Source of the DNA: a virus
Direction: 5' to 3' (one strand)
Virus record (IMG/VR): IMGVR_UViG_3300044834_000097
Coordinates: 1-39,262 of that record
DNA: 39,262 nucleotides
Shown: positions 8,839 to 16,888 of the stretch, piece by piece
How positions within the stretch are numbered: position 1 is the stretch's first letter
How the letters are laid out: each line of letters begins with the position of its first letter
Made by a program: the position numbers and the translations under genes
The notes under the pieces: generated by a model
What the model saw: the letters and a program-made list of their open reading frames with translations, nothing else
Told to the model about the DNA's origin: nothing
Databases searched by the model: none

Positions 8839-8894
8839 GATTGCGTCTCCTGAGCTGCGACTTTAAAGCCGACCCGATCCCCTTGGTGGTTTCT

Positions 8895-9509
8895 TTACTC
8901 GTAAGCGTTGAACGGCCGGGTGTAGAACTCGACCTCGAAGCCGACCGCGGCGCCGTCAATCTGAAAAGTTTCCTGCGGAATGATGAAGCCGTCTGAGGTA
9001 GGCTTTGTGTCAATCGCCAGGCCTCCGAACGTCGGCTCGTATAGCCCCGTTTCCGGATCCCTCACGATCGCTCGCATGACATCGGCCATCATGATCCCGA
9101 GGTCGTCCGGAGTGGTGCCGCGCTTATGAAAGATGCGAACCTGCCCCGGCAGCGTATTTGGGATCGCTTTCTCGCGCGGGTCGGTCTGCGTCGACGTGTT
9201 GACCAAGTCGAAGATTCCCAGGCGGGTTGCTTCCTTCAGTTCCGCTTCCTGGTATTGCGCCGGCCATCGCTCGATCTCTTTCCCACCGTTCTTACCGATA
9301 TCGGTTTGGAATCCGTTAGCGATCGTGATGGCCGCAAGCCGCAGCTTTAGTTTGTCGACGACCTTCTGGCGCTTTGGAATTGGCGAGTCCGGCATAGCGG
9401 CCTTACTGAAGTGAGCTGAAGATTGAGTAGCAGTAACGGCCGCAGGCGCCGCGGGAACGGCGAGCAGCGCCAGGGTCATCAGCAGCAGAAAAGAAGCAAA
9501 GCGTTTCAT
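8895..9509 (-). CDS. tail terminator-like protein with an N-terminal signal-peptide-like extension
   Basis: 204 residues from ATG 9509, chosen because AGGAGG lies 8 nt upstream; longer frames overlap the neighbouring small gene. Residues ~40-204 resemble tail terminator/tail completion proteins (KRQKVVDKLKLRLAAITIAN..., then ...VEFYTRPFNAYE at the C-terminus) and the gene sits between head-tail connector and tail tube, as expected. Unusually, residues 1-27 look like a Sec signal peptide: MKRF, a Leu-rich core, and AAPAAV. An alternative start is the internal Met of MPDSPIPKRQK near 9396, which would remove the signal. Confidence 0.65.
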   Translation of the reverse strand: MKRFASFLLLMTLALLAVPAAPAAVTATQSSAHFSKAAMPDSPIPKRQKVVDKLKLRLAAITIANGFQTDIGKNGGKEIERWPAQYQEAELKEATRLGIFDLVNTSTQTDPREKAIPNTLPGQVRIFHKRGTTPDDLGIMMADVMRAIVRDPETGLYEPTFGGLAIDTKPTSDGFIIPQETFQIDGAAVGFEVEFYTRPFNAYE

Positions 9510-9541
9510 TGGTGGATCCTCCTGACATTTTTGAAAAGCGG

Positions 9542-9730
9542 TTAACCAACAGCGAGTGCGAGAACGAAAAAGAACATGCCGGCCCAGCCCCAATTGAAGC
9601 GGCGGTAAAACGGAGCGGGCGCCGGGGGTCCGATGAAAGCGGCAAACGCCAGCATCACGAGCGCGATGACCAGAAAGATGGCCGGCCACGGCACGCTGGC
9701 AAGTGATAAAGTTAAAAGAAACAGAAGCAT
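9542..9730 (-). CDS. small two-segment membrane protein, holin-like size
   Basis: 62 residues, almost entirely two hydrophobic segments (about 5-32 and 46-62) joined by a Pro-rich, basic turn (GPPAPAPFYRRFNWGW). The ATG lies 1 nt after the stop of the connector gene and is preceded by an AAGGAA-type ribosome-binding site, so it is probably coupled. Size and topology fit a small holin or superinfection-exclusion protein, but there is no family match. Confidence 0.55.
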   Translation of the reverse strand: MLLFLLTLSLASVPWPAIFLVIALVMLAFAAFIGPPAPAPFYRRFNWGWAGMFFFVLALAVG

Positions 9731-9731
9731 T

Positions 9732-10067
9732 TCAAAGTTCCTTCAGGTGGACCCGCGATGTGCCGGCGCCCTCAACTTTCCACCGCGCCACCTCGTAGGT
9801 TTTGCCGGAGCACCCCTCGTGCTTTTCGGCATTCGGAAACGTGACCTTCATCCCGCGCTTCACGCCGGCGAGATTTGAAGTCAGGCACTCGAGGGATGCG
9901 TCACCAGCCTCGACGCTCGTATCGTCGTAAACGCTGACGGCCTCCGAACCTTCATCAAAGATGACCGGGAATGTCCGGCCGAACTTCTGACCGTCAGTGA
10001 CGTGAGCCTCGGTTCCATCTCCGATTTCAAAGAACGACTCGAGATCTTCTTGCGTCTCGAAAGGCAC
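9732..10067 (-). CDS. head-tail joining protein (gpFII-like)
   Basis: 111 residues. The N-terminus (FETQEDLESFFEIGDGTEA), the central IPVIFD-type segment (TFPVIFDEGSEAV) and the C-terminal strand-rich part match the general pattern of lambda gpFII/head-tail joining proteins, and the gene lies between capsid-associated and tail-terminator genes. It would form the interface on which the tail docks. Confidence 0.6.
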   Translation of the reverse strand: MPFETQEDLESFFEIGDGTEAHVTDGQKFGRTFPVIFDEGSEAVSVYDDTSVEAGDASLECLTSNLAGVKRGMKVTFPNAEKHEGCSGKTYEVARWKVEGAGTSRVHLKEL

Positions 10068-10081
10068 GAGCGGCGGCCCTC

Positions 10082-10522
10082 CTAGACGAAGAGTTCGGCC
10101 GCATAGCCTCGGTCAGCTGCGGAGCGGGCGAAGGTCTCCCCGCGCGAAAGGCGCGCCAGCACGCAGGCGTACGTTCCGGCAGAGCCGTCACCGCCAGTGA
10201 ACGAAAGATCCAGGAACCGGCGCTTGCCGCGGCAGTCAACGTGAATCGCCACGACACCGTTGTCCGCGGTCGCGCTGGGCAGCGTGCCGTTAACCGAGTA
10301 GTCGGCGCCGGAAACGTCCACGTAAGGATCCGCAACGGCGTCGTCATCGGAGTGCCGCAGCTTCAACACCGCGACCGCGATATCGAGCGCGCCGAGGATG
10401 AGCTCGAACGTCACGTAGCGGTAGCCGAGCGTGTCGACGGGGGCGGTCACGAAGGCCGCGTTATCAACGATCGCCGCGGGCGGCGTGACGATGACAACTT
10501 TTTGGTTCAGCGCTTCATTCAT
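10082..10522 (-). CDS. capsid-associated or decoration protein, hypothetical
   Basis: 146 residues, beta-rich (YVTFELILGALDIAVAVLKL, ...KRRFLDLSFTGGDGS...). It follows the major capsid gene. The initiation region has a GGGAG ribosome-binding site preceded by a strong GC hairpin, which may tune expression relative to the capsid. Similar small proteins after the capsid gene occur in many siphophages and are usually unannotated; a decoration or head-completion role is inferred only from position. Confidence 0.6.
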   Translation of the reverse strand: MNEALNQKVVIVTPPAAIVDNAAFVTAPVDTLGYRYVTFELILGALDIAVAVLKLRHSDDDAVADPYVDVSGADYSVNGTLPSATADNGVVAIHVDCRGKRRFLDLSFTGGDGSAGTYACVLARLSRGETFARSAADRGYAAELFV

Positions 10523-10542
10523 GGTTTCTCTCCCTCAAGATG

Positions 10543-10558
10543 GCCCGCTTTGGCGGGC
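10543..10558 (-). terminator. GC-rich hairpin between capsid and next gene
   Basis: Perfect 6-bp stem GCCCGC/GCGGGC with a 4-nt loop, lying 20 nt before the downstream start codon and ~48 nt after the capsid stop. No U-run follows on the minus strand, so it is more likely a processing, stability or partial attenuation element than a complete terminator. Confidence 0.4.
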
Positions 10559-10605
10559 AACTTTCCAATACCCTCCCTCACGGGTCGGGGCGATTGCCTG
10601 GGCTA

Positions 10606-12069
10606 TTACGAGCTCGGCAGGTTCTGGCAGAACTCAACCGGATAGCCGCCAAACTGGAACGGACCGGCGCCGGCGAGATCGGCCGGCGTCGCACCGCCCG
10701 ATGCCATCAGGATTTTGCGCAGGACGCGGAAGTAGAACGTCTGGTGACAGAAGAAGACCGGGCGAATGCCGGGATACCGTGGCAGCCGGCCCATCAAGTC
10801 GTTAAGGTGATCTGAAGTCACCGCCGCCCAGCTGTCGGTTCCCAGCATCACGATTGGGCCGGCTTTCCGTTTCGCGGCGTCACTGTCGGCATTGCCGGGG
10901 CTATGCGCGATAAAGTCCAGGCGCACGCGACCTTTGAGGTCGATCGTGTCGTTGCGGAAGGACGAATGCTCGCTCATCGCGATGGTGAGCGCGGAACGAT
11001 CGCCGAGCAGCGTGCCCAACCGCAGGTCGCCCAGCACCAGCGGGACTTTACTGATGGCGTTGATAGTGCCGGCTGAAATGACCAGGCCGGCAATGTTCGC
11101 CTTCGTAGTCGAGACGTTCAGGATCTTCTGAATGATGCCGACAACGCCCTGGTAACCGGTCTCCGCCTGCTCGTTGCCGGTGCCGTCGGCCAGGAACCCG
11201 AGATCGTCTTCAAGCCGGGCCTCAGCCAGCGTCATCTCATAAGCGAGATCGTCAGCCTGATTGACGGATGAATCTTCACTCAGTTCGCTGGTGATGTTCG
11301 CCAGGCACAACCACTTTTTGGCGACGAGTTTATTTCCGCCCCACTTCTTTTTCTCGATCTCGACGTCTTCGCCTTCGCCCGCGGCGTGAAATTGCAGGCC
11401 CCCCTCGCGACGCCGAATGTTCTTTGTCTCGGCGGCCATCGGCTCGATCTTCGCGTAGCGACGAACCACACCGAACTCTTCGTGGAGGTCGATGGTTTCA
11501 GGGGACCACTCTTCCTGTACGGTGAAGCCGCCGGCTTCCGGGTCACCCTCGCTCTGGCCTTCCGCGGCACGCTGCAGCAGCCCGTGCTCCTGCGCGTAGC
11601 GATGGGCCTTCGCGATCGCCGGGACGTGGCTCGCACCGGTGCGGCCGTAGAACGCGTTCGCGAGCAGGCCGTTCCAGAAACGGTAAGCCCGCAGATCACC
11701 GCCCTCGCCCTTGAACACGCGCAGGCTCGAGGTGCGGCGGCCAGGAACAATGACTGAGTTCTGTGGGGGCTTCGCGGTGTTAACCGCGGCGCGCGATGCA
11801 GTCTTTGCCTTTTCGACCGCGGCCTTGAACATGTCAAGAGTCATCGCTTCATCACGGCCGTAGTCGCGCGCGAGCTGCGTGAACGCGGTAGTCTCTTCCG
11901 GTGTGTCGGCGAACACTCGCGCCCATCCGGTGTATTCAGCCTGGCGCTGTGCGATCAGCTGTTCGGGCGTCAGTTGCGCGGGCGGTGGCGGAGCAGCGCT
12001 CCTTTGGCCGGTATGCACCGAGCAATTGTCCGTGTCGCATTCCTCGGCAGAGCGGGCGTTACATCGCAT
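10606..12069 (-). CDS. possible internally initiated scaffold-capsid product
   Basis: In-frame ATG at 12069 (residue 226 of the fusion) has AAGGAG 7 nt upstream, a better initiation signal than that of the full-length frame. It would yield a 487-residue scaffold plus major capsid protein beginning just at the second Cys/His motif, leaving the protease only in the longer product. This parallels internal starts inside phage protease-scaffold genes. Inference only; both products may be made. Confidence 0.5.
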   Translation of the reverse strand: MRCNARSAEECDTDNCSVHTGQRSAAPPPPAQLTPEQLIAQRQAEYTGWARVFADTPEETTAFTQLARDYGRDEAMTLDMFKAAVEKAKTASRAAVNTAKPPQNSVIVPGRRTSSLRVFKGEGGDLRAYRFWNGLLANAFYGRTGASHVPAIAKAHRYAQEHGLLQRAAEGQSEGDPEAGGFTVQEEWSPETIDLHEEFGVVRRYAKIEPMAAETKNIRRREGGLQFHAAGEGEDVEIEKKKWGGNKLVAKKWLCLANITSELSEDSSVNQADDLAYEMTLAEARLEDDLGFLADGTGNEQAETGYQGVVGIIQKILNVSTTKANIAGLVISAGTINAISKVPLVLGDLRLGTLLGDRSALTIAMSEHSSFRNDTIDLKGRVRLDFIAHSPGNADSDAAKRKAGPIVMLGTDSWAAVTSDHLNDLMGRLPRYPGIRPVFFCHQTFYFRVLRKILMASGGATPADLAGAGPFQFGGYPVEFCQNLPSS

Positions 12070-12744
12070 TGTCGTTCTCCTTCGTCGTTGGGTTCGGCCG
12101 GCGTGTACCGGGCAATTTGTTTCTTCGCAATCGTCAGCAGTTTCGGCGTCGCACTCTTCGTCGGCGGAGTCAATCTCGCGGCGCGCGTGCGTACGGCCGA
12201 TGCCGGATCGCGTGTCAGCTTCGGTTGACGCGAGCGTCCCCGAGAGCAGGGTCCAACGCGTCGCCCGAACTATGGGGAATTCATCAATGTAGCCTTCGAT
12301 CTTTGGTGAAATTCGTTCGACCGAAAACCAGGCCGACGTGCCAGGTGAATCGCCGTGCTTGAGATCCTCCTGAACCTCGCGGAAAATTTCGTCGGCGTAC
12401 GGGCGGCTGCTGAAACGGGTCTTTACTCGTAGCACATGGCCGTCAGTCACGCCGTCGCGCATCCGGCCAAGCCGGCGATCAGGGTCGTGGTTCTCGTCAA
12501 AGCACGCACCGAATTGCAGGCGCTCAAGGTTTATGGACTTTGCATCGTGGTCGAGGATGACGTAGCAGGCCCCGCGGCCGCTGATCCAGTGCAACACCGG
12601 CTCATCAGAAGTGATAGCCATCCGCACAGTCCGCGCATCGACATCGATGTCCGCTTTGGAAACTTTGAACGCGCGCTGGAGAGGCTGGCCGATTATTGCC
12701 TGGGCGGCGCGAACATTCTTGAATGGGATCATGCGTGTGGCCAT
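10606..12744 (-). CDS. prohead protease-major capsid protein fusion (HK97-like)
   Basis: 712 residues from ATG 12744; an open frame extends further upstream but overlaps the portal gene. Residues ~15-185 are an S78-type prohead protease: the FDENHDPDRRLGRM motif gives the probable catalytic His86, and GTSAWFSVE the Ser137. Residues ~260-330 look like a helical scaffold/delta region, and ~360-712 an HK97-fold major capsid protein (GGFTVQEEW..., ENSKWLC-like region, C-terminal FYFRVLRKILMASGG). Between protease and scaffold lie two copies of a C-x7-C-x4-C-x2-H motif (C198-H214 and C228-H244) flanking an in-frame internal start at residue 226 with its own AAGGAG. No separate capsid gene is seen. 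Confidence 0.85.
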   Translation of the reverse strand: MATRMIPFKNVRAAQAIIGQPLQRAFKVSKADIDVDARTVRMAITSDEPVLHWISGRGACYVILDHDAKSINLERLQFGACFDENHDPDRRLGRMRDGVTDGHVLRVKTRFSSRPYADEIFREVQEDLKHGDSPGTSAWFSVERISPKIEGYIDEFPIVRATRWTLLSGTLASTEADTRSGIGRTHARREIDSADEECDAETADDCEETNCPVHAGRTQRRRRTTMRCNARSAEECDTDNCSVHTGQRSAAPPPPAQLTPEQLIAQRQAEYTGWARVFADTPEETTAFTQLARDYGRDEAMTLDMFKAAVEKAKTASRAAVNTAKPPQNSVIVPGRRTSSLRVFKGEGGDLRAYRFWNGLLANAFYGRTGASHVPAIAKAHRYAQEHGLLQRAAEGQSEGDPEAGGFTVQEEWSPETIDLHEEFGVVRRYAKIEPMAAETKNIRRREGGLQFHAAGEGEDVEIEKKKWGGNKLVAKKWLCLANITSELSEDSSVNQADDLAYEMTLAEARLEDDLGFLADGTGNEQAETGYQGVVGIIQKILNVSTTKANIAGLVISAGTINAISKVPLVLGDLRLGTLLGDRSALTIAMSEHSSFRNDTIDLKGRVRLDFIAHSPGNADSDAAKRKAGPIVMLGTDSWAAVTSDHLNDLMGRLPRYPGIRPVFFCHQTFYFRVLRKILMASGGATPADLAGAGPFQFGGYPVEFCQNLPSS
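12077..12082 (-). promoter_or_regulatory. internal ribosome-binding site (AAGGAG) inside protease-capsid gene
   Basis: AAGGAG on the minus strand, followed by a 7-nt spacer and ATG 12069 in the reading frame of the fusion. It supports separate initiation of the capsid half. Confidence 0.55.
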
Positions 12745-12796
12745 CGGGGCGAGAAGATAGCGGAAACGCGAAAGGGTATTAGGCGGGGGGTGACAC

Positions 12797-14452
12797 TCAG
12801 CGGGCTGAAGCTTGGCCGTTTCGACGCAGAGACGGGGGTAATAGATGGTGCTGAAGTTCGGGCAGAACGCGGTTTGTTCCCTGGTCAATCGGCTTTCCGT
12901 TGGAGTCGGTTTCTTCGTCTTGCGCAGATGACGCCGCAGAGCTCGCTGCCGGCGTTCCCCCAGGAATGACCGGCCATTCAAAACCCGCATCTTCCAGGAC
13001 CCGTCTAACCTTCTTGAGTTTTTCGACCATGTCGAGCCAGTCTTCCCCGCGCTCAGCGGCATCGTCGATGGGGGTGTCGAGAAAATTGTTGATAGCGAGA
13101 ATCGTCGCCTGGATTTCCTTCAGCGGCTCGATTGAGGGCCAACCGCGGCCGCGCCAATCGAGACGCACACGGTTGAAGTCCTGCAGCGAAACATTCACCC
13201 GGCCCGCCATTATCGCCACGCGCAGGAACTCCCAGCCGACGACGCGATTGAAGTGTTCGCGCATCCACGTCTGGCGCGAACGGTAAGTGCTTTGCTCCTC
13301 AGTGCGGCCGGATTTGAGAGAAGAATAATTTGCGCCCTCGAGATCGTTGGCAAGTGAGGCGTAAGCCATCTCGAGGCCGGCCGCCGCGCGACGCAGTTGG
13401 GCTTTCGCAAACTCCGGAAAGTTCGGGTTCGGATGCTCGGGCATGAAGGTCTTGACGTCCCAGCCGGGCGGCAAAATCTGCTGCACACCGGGTTGCACGT
13501 CCTGTTCGACCGGCCGCTTGATCTTCTCCGGACCCTGCGCCTCGAGATCGTTCGGATCCGGAAGTTGCTCCTCTTCCCCCTTGGGCGGGATCAGGTACGG
13601 GAGATTGCACGCGGCAATGTGAGCGTTGACGAGCTCGGCAAAGAACGCTTCATCAAGAACCTTCAGCGTCATGCCTGCGGTGTGGGTCTCGGGATAGCCG
13701 CGCGCCTGGCTTTCGTCGTCTTTACAAACAAAGGCGTGAACCATCTCTCCCGCCGGCACGAACTGGCGGTGCCGCTCGCGACTGAATCGCGTCGATGCGT
13801 AGAGATACTCCGCTGCCGGCATCGTCAACCAGTAACCCACGGGCCGATCGTCATCATCCACCTCGACACTCATGATGATGCGGTTGCCGGTGTTTGGATT
13901 GACACCGTTGTAAAACTCATCCAGCCAAGCCACATCAATGAACTTCAGTGTGTAGCGAAACGGGTTGTTAGCGCCGATGATTCGCCGGATAAGCGCCTCA
14001 CCGTCACGGTCCATCTGGCGTTGCAAAAGGCGCTGCTGATCGACGAACGAAAGTTTGCCCGAGGCCGAAGCATTCTCTGCGTGACTCCACTCTTCAAACG
14101 CGCGCTCGATCTCTTTTACGATCGCCGCATCGTGCTTCTGTTGCTCCTCTGAGGGATCGTCTGACAGCGGCTCGAGGCTAACCATGAACGTGAAGCCGTT
14201 TGGACCGGGGATATTATTTTCCCGCAGTGACAGGTAGCGCTTGATATAGTCGTCATTCTGACCCAGGTTCCGCGAGCGGTTACGCACCGCGCGGAGCTGC
14301 GCGCGCAGCTCGCGGTTGGGCGCGATCGGGAAAGCTGACCAGTTGGCAGTGAGCCGATTGTGCTGGGCCATCGCAAACGCGCGTTTGGCCCCGCCGCTCA
14401 TCACGGCGCGGAAAGTTCGCAAGGCTCGTTTAGTGGCGGACCAGACTCTCAT
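12797..14452 (-). CDS. portal protein, lambda family
   Basis: 551 residues. It forms the dodecameric portal through which DNA is packaged and ejected. Typical lambda-portal landmarks are an N-terminal basic helical region, RNLGQNDDYIKRYLSLRENNI, the KFIDVAWLDEFYNG segment, LTMPAAEYLYASTRFSRERH, the HAFVCKDDESQARGYPE motif and GLEMAYASLANDLEGANYSSL. The start ATG overlaps the upstream 76-residue gene's stop (ATGA). It is followed by the protease-capsid fusion after a short gap. Confidence 0.92.
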   Translation of the reverse strand: MRVWSATKRALRTFRAVMSGGAKRAFAMAQHNRLTANWSAFPIAPNRELRAQLRAVRNRSRNLGQNDDYIKRYLSLRENNIPGPNGFTFMVSLEPLSDDPSEEQQKHDAAIVKEIERAFEEWSHAENASASGKLSFVDQQRLLQRQMDRDGEALIRRIIGANNPFRYTLKFIDVAWLDEFYNGVNPNTGNRIIMSVEVDDDDRPVGYWLTMPAAEYLYASTRFSRERHRQFVPAGEMVHAFVCKDDESQARGYPETHTAGMTLKVLDEAFFAELVNAHIAACNLPYLIPPKGEEEQLPDPNDLEAQGPEKIKRPVEQDVQPGVQQILPPGWDVKTFMPEHPNPNFPEFAKAQLRRAAAGLEMAYASLANDLEGANYSSLKSGRTEEQSTYRSRQTWMREHFNRVVGWEFLRVAIMAGRVNVSLQDFNRVRLDWRGRGWPSIEPLKEIQATILAINNFLDTPIDDAAERGEDWLDMVEKLKKVRRVLEDAGFEWPVIPGGTPAASSAASSAQDEETDSNGKPIDQGTNRVLPELQHHLLPPSLRRNGQASAR

Positions 14453-14679
14453 CGGCGAAACGACATGGGCAACAGCGGCCGGCCGGCATTCTCCGGACCA
14501 AACTCGTTGCTGGAAACCTGAAGGACGATCGTTGGCGGCTCCCCGCGGTGACTGTCTTTGTGATGATGATCGAGCGCGACGTCGGTCACGCGCGCATCGC
14601 CTGGCAGCGGAGGCTCGCCTTTTGCGACCGACAAAACCTCCAGCAGCGCGTCGGCAGTGATTCTCAATTCACGAATCAT
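14449..14679 (-). CDS. small protein upstream of portal, hypothetical
   Basis: 76 residues from ATG 14679, with AGGGG just upstream; a GTG at 14691 is an alternative. The stop overlaps the portal start. It contains DHHHKDSHRGEPPTIVLQVSSNE with a His cluster. Position immediately before the portal suggests a head-completion factor, but the sequence is not recognised. Confidence 0.5.
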   Translation of the reverse strand: MIRELRITADALLEVLSVAKGEPPLPGDARVTDVALDHHHKDSHRGEPPTIVLQVSSNEFGPENAGRPLLPMSFRR

Positions 14680-14690
14680 TATTCCCCTCA

Positions 14691-14706
14691 CTCAAAACGT
14701 TTTATG
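14691..14706. repeat. dispersed palindrome copy B (CTCAAAACGTTTTATG)
   Basis: Lies between the end of the 189-residue gene and the start of the small gene before the portal. On the coding strand it reads AAAACGTTTTGAG followed at once by the AGGGG ribosome-binding site, the same arrangement as copy A. Confidence 0.5.
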
Positions 14707-15271
14707 ACGGCAGGTTAATGCCCGCCGACTCGAGGCGATCGAGGATGGCCGCGATGGTCGCGCGCGCTTCCTCGTCCTGTGTGGCGCCACCGCCCGGATC
14801 TGCGATATGCGCGCCCGCTACGATCGCGTCCTGCTTTAAGGCAAGCGCGGTGGTGAGTTCCGACTGCTCAACCATATCCACGGCAAAGCCGGGGTTGGGG
14901 TAGGTTCCCGAGAGCACCCCGCCGGCGCCGCCCGTCGGTGACCGCGCGTTACTGAGGCGCGCGTCGTTAGTCAGCACCGCATTCGCGGGATCGAAGCCAA
15001 GCAGGGTCGCGATGGCAACAAAGGCCCCCGTGCCGACCAACACTTCGGTCGCCACATTCGACAGCTTCTTGAGCAAGCCGTGCTTTGTTATGGAAGCGTT
15101 TGCGGTCGTGTTGTCGCTGAGCGCGAGCTCGTCTTCTGAGACAGTTACGCCGACGCCGTCGAGATCCACCATCCCGCCGTTCTGGTCGAAGCCAACGGCC
15201 TTGCCTGGGGTCAGACCGAACAGTTGAAACAACGCTTTTGTCAGGCTTCGCAGCCAGGTACCTGGGAACAT
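14702..15271 (-). CDS. tail-fibre-like structural protein, hypothetical
   Basis: 189 residues. The middle contains GGAGGVLSGTYPNPGFAVD, a variant of the LSGTYPNP shaft motif common in phage tail fibres and appendages; the C-terminus is helical (EEARATIAAILDRLESAG). The N-terminus MFPGTWLRSLTKALFQLFG may be an attachment region. It is part of a run of appendage-like genes lying between terminase and portal. Confidence 0.55.
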   Translation of the reverse strand: MFPGTWLRSLTKALFQLFGLTPGKAVGFDQNGGMVDLDGVGVTVSEDELALSDNTTANASITKHGLLKKLSNVATEVLVGTGAFVAIATLLGFDPANAVLTNDARLSNARSPTGGAGGVLSGTYPNPGFAVDMVEQSELTTALALKQDAIVAGAHIADPGGGATQDEEARATIAAILDRLESAGINLPS

Positions 15272-15280
15272 CGAATCACC

Positions 15281-15865
15281 TCACAGGGGTTTGAATCGCG
15301 CATTGATGGTTTGGATAAAGCTGCCGCCGGCTTTCACGCGGGCGCGCCGGCGCTCGACGTTGACGATTGCTTGATAGTGCGCACGCAGCTGCAGGAGCTC
15401 GGCGCGGCTGTAGTGACGTTTCTGGCGATTGCCGTGCGTGTACTCAGCACGGTCGCCCGGGAGAGTTCTTTCGATCAGGTCGTCAATCTCCGCAACGATG
15501 CGCTCTGCCTGGCTGCGGCCGTCGACGGGCGTGTCCGATTCGACGTCGGCAAGGCCCTGGCGGACGGTGACAATTCTTGAGACAACGTGATGGCGCGCGA
15601 GTGTTTCGTCGGCGCCTTTCGAGACCCAGCCCTCGACTTCGTAGCGCCCGGCGCTGAGTGTCAGAGATTGCCCGGCCGTCATAGTTGCGGTGTAGACGCT
15701 GCCATCATCGGTGGCCACGACATCGACGCCTTTGCCGGCGCCGCGGAAGTAGTAAGTGAGTGCCCAGCCGTCCGCCGGCGAATAGCTGGGTAGCGATTTT
15801 ATCCACGCGACCGTCTCGCCGCGCGTGATTTCAGAAGGTTCGAAGGTTGGAAGTTGAGAGCTCAC
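15281..15865 (-). CDS. head-tail connector-like structural protein
   Basis: 194 residues. The N-terminal ~100 residues form a beta-sandwich (ITRGETVAWIKSL...LTYYFRGAGKG...LSAGRYEVEGWVSKG). The C-terminal ~90 residues are helical (DGRSQAERIVAEIDDLIERT..., YSRAELLQLRAHYQAIVNVE), a pattern like lambda gpW-type joining proteins. Similar two-part proteins occur in many siphophage head operons. The gpW comparison is an inference from pattern. Confidence 0.5.
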   Translation of the reverse strand: MSSQLPTFEPSEITRGETVAWIKSLPSYSPADGWALTYYFRGAGKGVDVVATDDGSVYTATMTAGQSLTLSAGRYEVEGWVSKGADETLARHHVVSRIVTVRQGLADVESDTPVDGRSQAERIVAEIDDLIERTLPGDRAEYTHGNRQKRHYSRAELLQLRAHYQAIVNVERRRARVKAGGSFIQTINARFKPL

Positions 15866-15867
15866 TT

Positions 15868-16887
15868 TTAGGCGTTGTTGTTGAGCGTAATTACTGTGCC
15901 AGCGTTACCGTCATTGCCGTTGTTACCGGCATTCAGTCCGTTGCCATGCGTACCGCCAATCGCTTGAACCGTCCCAGCGTTCGTGTAGCTGTTGTAGACG
16001 AGAATCACAACGCCACCACCACCACCACCACCACCACCTGCGTTATTCGTCCCTGATCCATTCGCGCCGTTGCCGCCATTCGCGGAAATAATTGCGCCCG
16101 CATTGACGATAATCGTCTTTGCGTAAATACCGACTATTGCTCCACCGGCTCCACCACCACCGCCTATCGCGCTTGCGTTATTAGAACCGCCACCGCCGCC
16201 GCTTGCGCCATAGCTAAACCCGCTAGTTGATGCCTGCTGGGTATATGTGATTGCTTGTAGTAAATTGCGGGGCGATCCCTTTGGCCCTGGCGGGGCCGTA
16301 ACTACTCCCGCTGCTCCTCCCGCGTTTGTCGCGCTTCCTCCTGCGCCGCCATTGCCGCCGTAACCAACAAGCGATGCAGTCCCATTACCCCCCGCCGTGT
16401 TCACACCGCCAGCCGCGCCTACCACTGTTGCGGTTGAAAAGGTTCCGAGTCCAAAACTTATTGGTGCCGTGCCGCCCGCGCCGTTTACTGCTGCGTTTGC
16501 ATTGTTGTGAATCACCCCGCCTGGACTACCCGTAACTAAAGTGAGCGTGCCGTTGACAAAAATGCGAAAGTTCGCGGTCTTGATCGTGACACCGGCGTTG
16601 ACCGTCAGGTTCGTCGCATAGATGTCTCGCGTGAGGGTATAGACGTTTGATGATGGGGCCATGCCGAGGATCGTGGTCGAACCGTCATAGACAAGCGCAC
16701 CATCGGAGCCGTCGCCGAAGATTGCCGTGCCGGTTATGCCGCCGCCAGAGATCGCAGTGACGACCCCTGCGTCGTCTTTCGTCTTGAGCAGCTTATCCGC
16801 CGCATCGACATACAGTTCAGTCTGCCCCGACGCCGGCGTCGCGGGGGCAGACCGATTCAGAAATGTAAGTAGGCTGCGGATCTTCAT
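15868..16887 (-). CDS. glycine-rich tail-fibre or adhesin-like protein
   Basis: 339 residues. The N-terminal ~60 residues carry the phage-fibre pattern SGQTELYVDAADKLLKTKDDAGVVTAI (split here: SGQTELYVDAAD, KLLKTKDD). Residues ~60-130 are beta-rich. From ~140 to the end there are Gly/Asn/Ala-rich blocks including ASGGGGGSNNA, GGGGGAGGAI and an uninterrupted run of about nine glycines. Such blocks recall polyglycine-II sandwich adhesins of phage tips. The Gly codons create CCA trinucleotide repeats on the plus strand (16010-16037). It lies in the appendage block; receptor binding is inferred. Confidence 0.6.
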   Translation of the reverse strand: MKIRSLLTFLNRSAPATPASGQTELYVDAADKLLKTKDDAGVVTAISGGGITGTAIFGDGSDGALVYDGSTTILGMAPSSNVYTLTRDIYATNLTVNAGVTIKTANFRIFVNGTLTLVTGSPGGVIHNNANAAVNGAGGTAPISFGLGTFSTATVVGAAGGVNTAGGNGTASLVGYGGNGGAGGSATNAGGAAGVVTAPPGPKGSPRNLLQAITYTQQASTSGFSYGASGGGGGSNNASAIGGGGGAGGAIVGIYAKTIIVNAGAIISANGGNGANGSGTNNAGGGGGGGGGVVILVYNSYTNAGTVQAIGGTHGNGLNAGNNGNDGNAGTVITLNNNA

Positions 16888-16888
16888 T

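Noticed and set aside
9510-9689. N-terminal extension of the tail terminator frame
   Set aside because: Overlaps the small two-segment membrane gene, and the AGGAGG before ATG 9509 marks the start.
12745-13062. Upstream extension of the protease-capsid frame
   Set aside because: Lies inside the end of the portal gene and lacks protease-like sequence.
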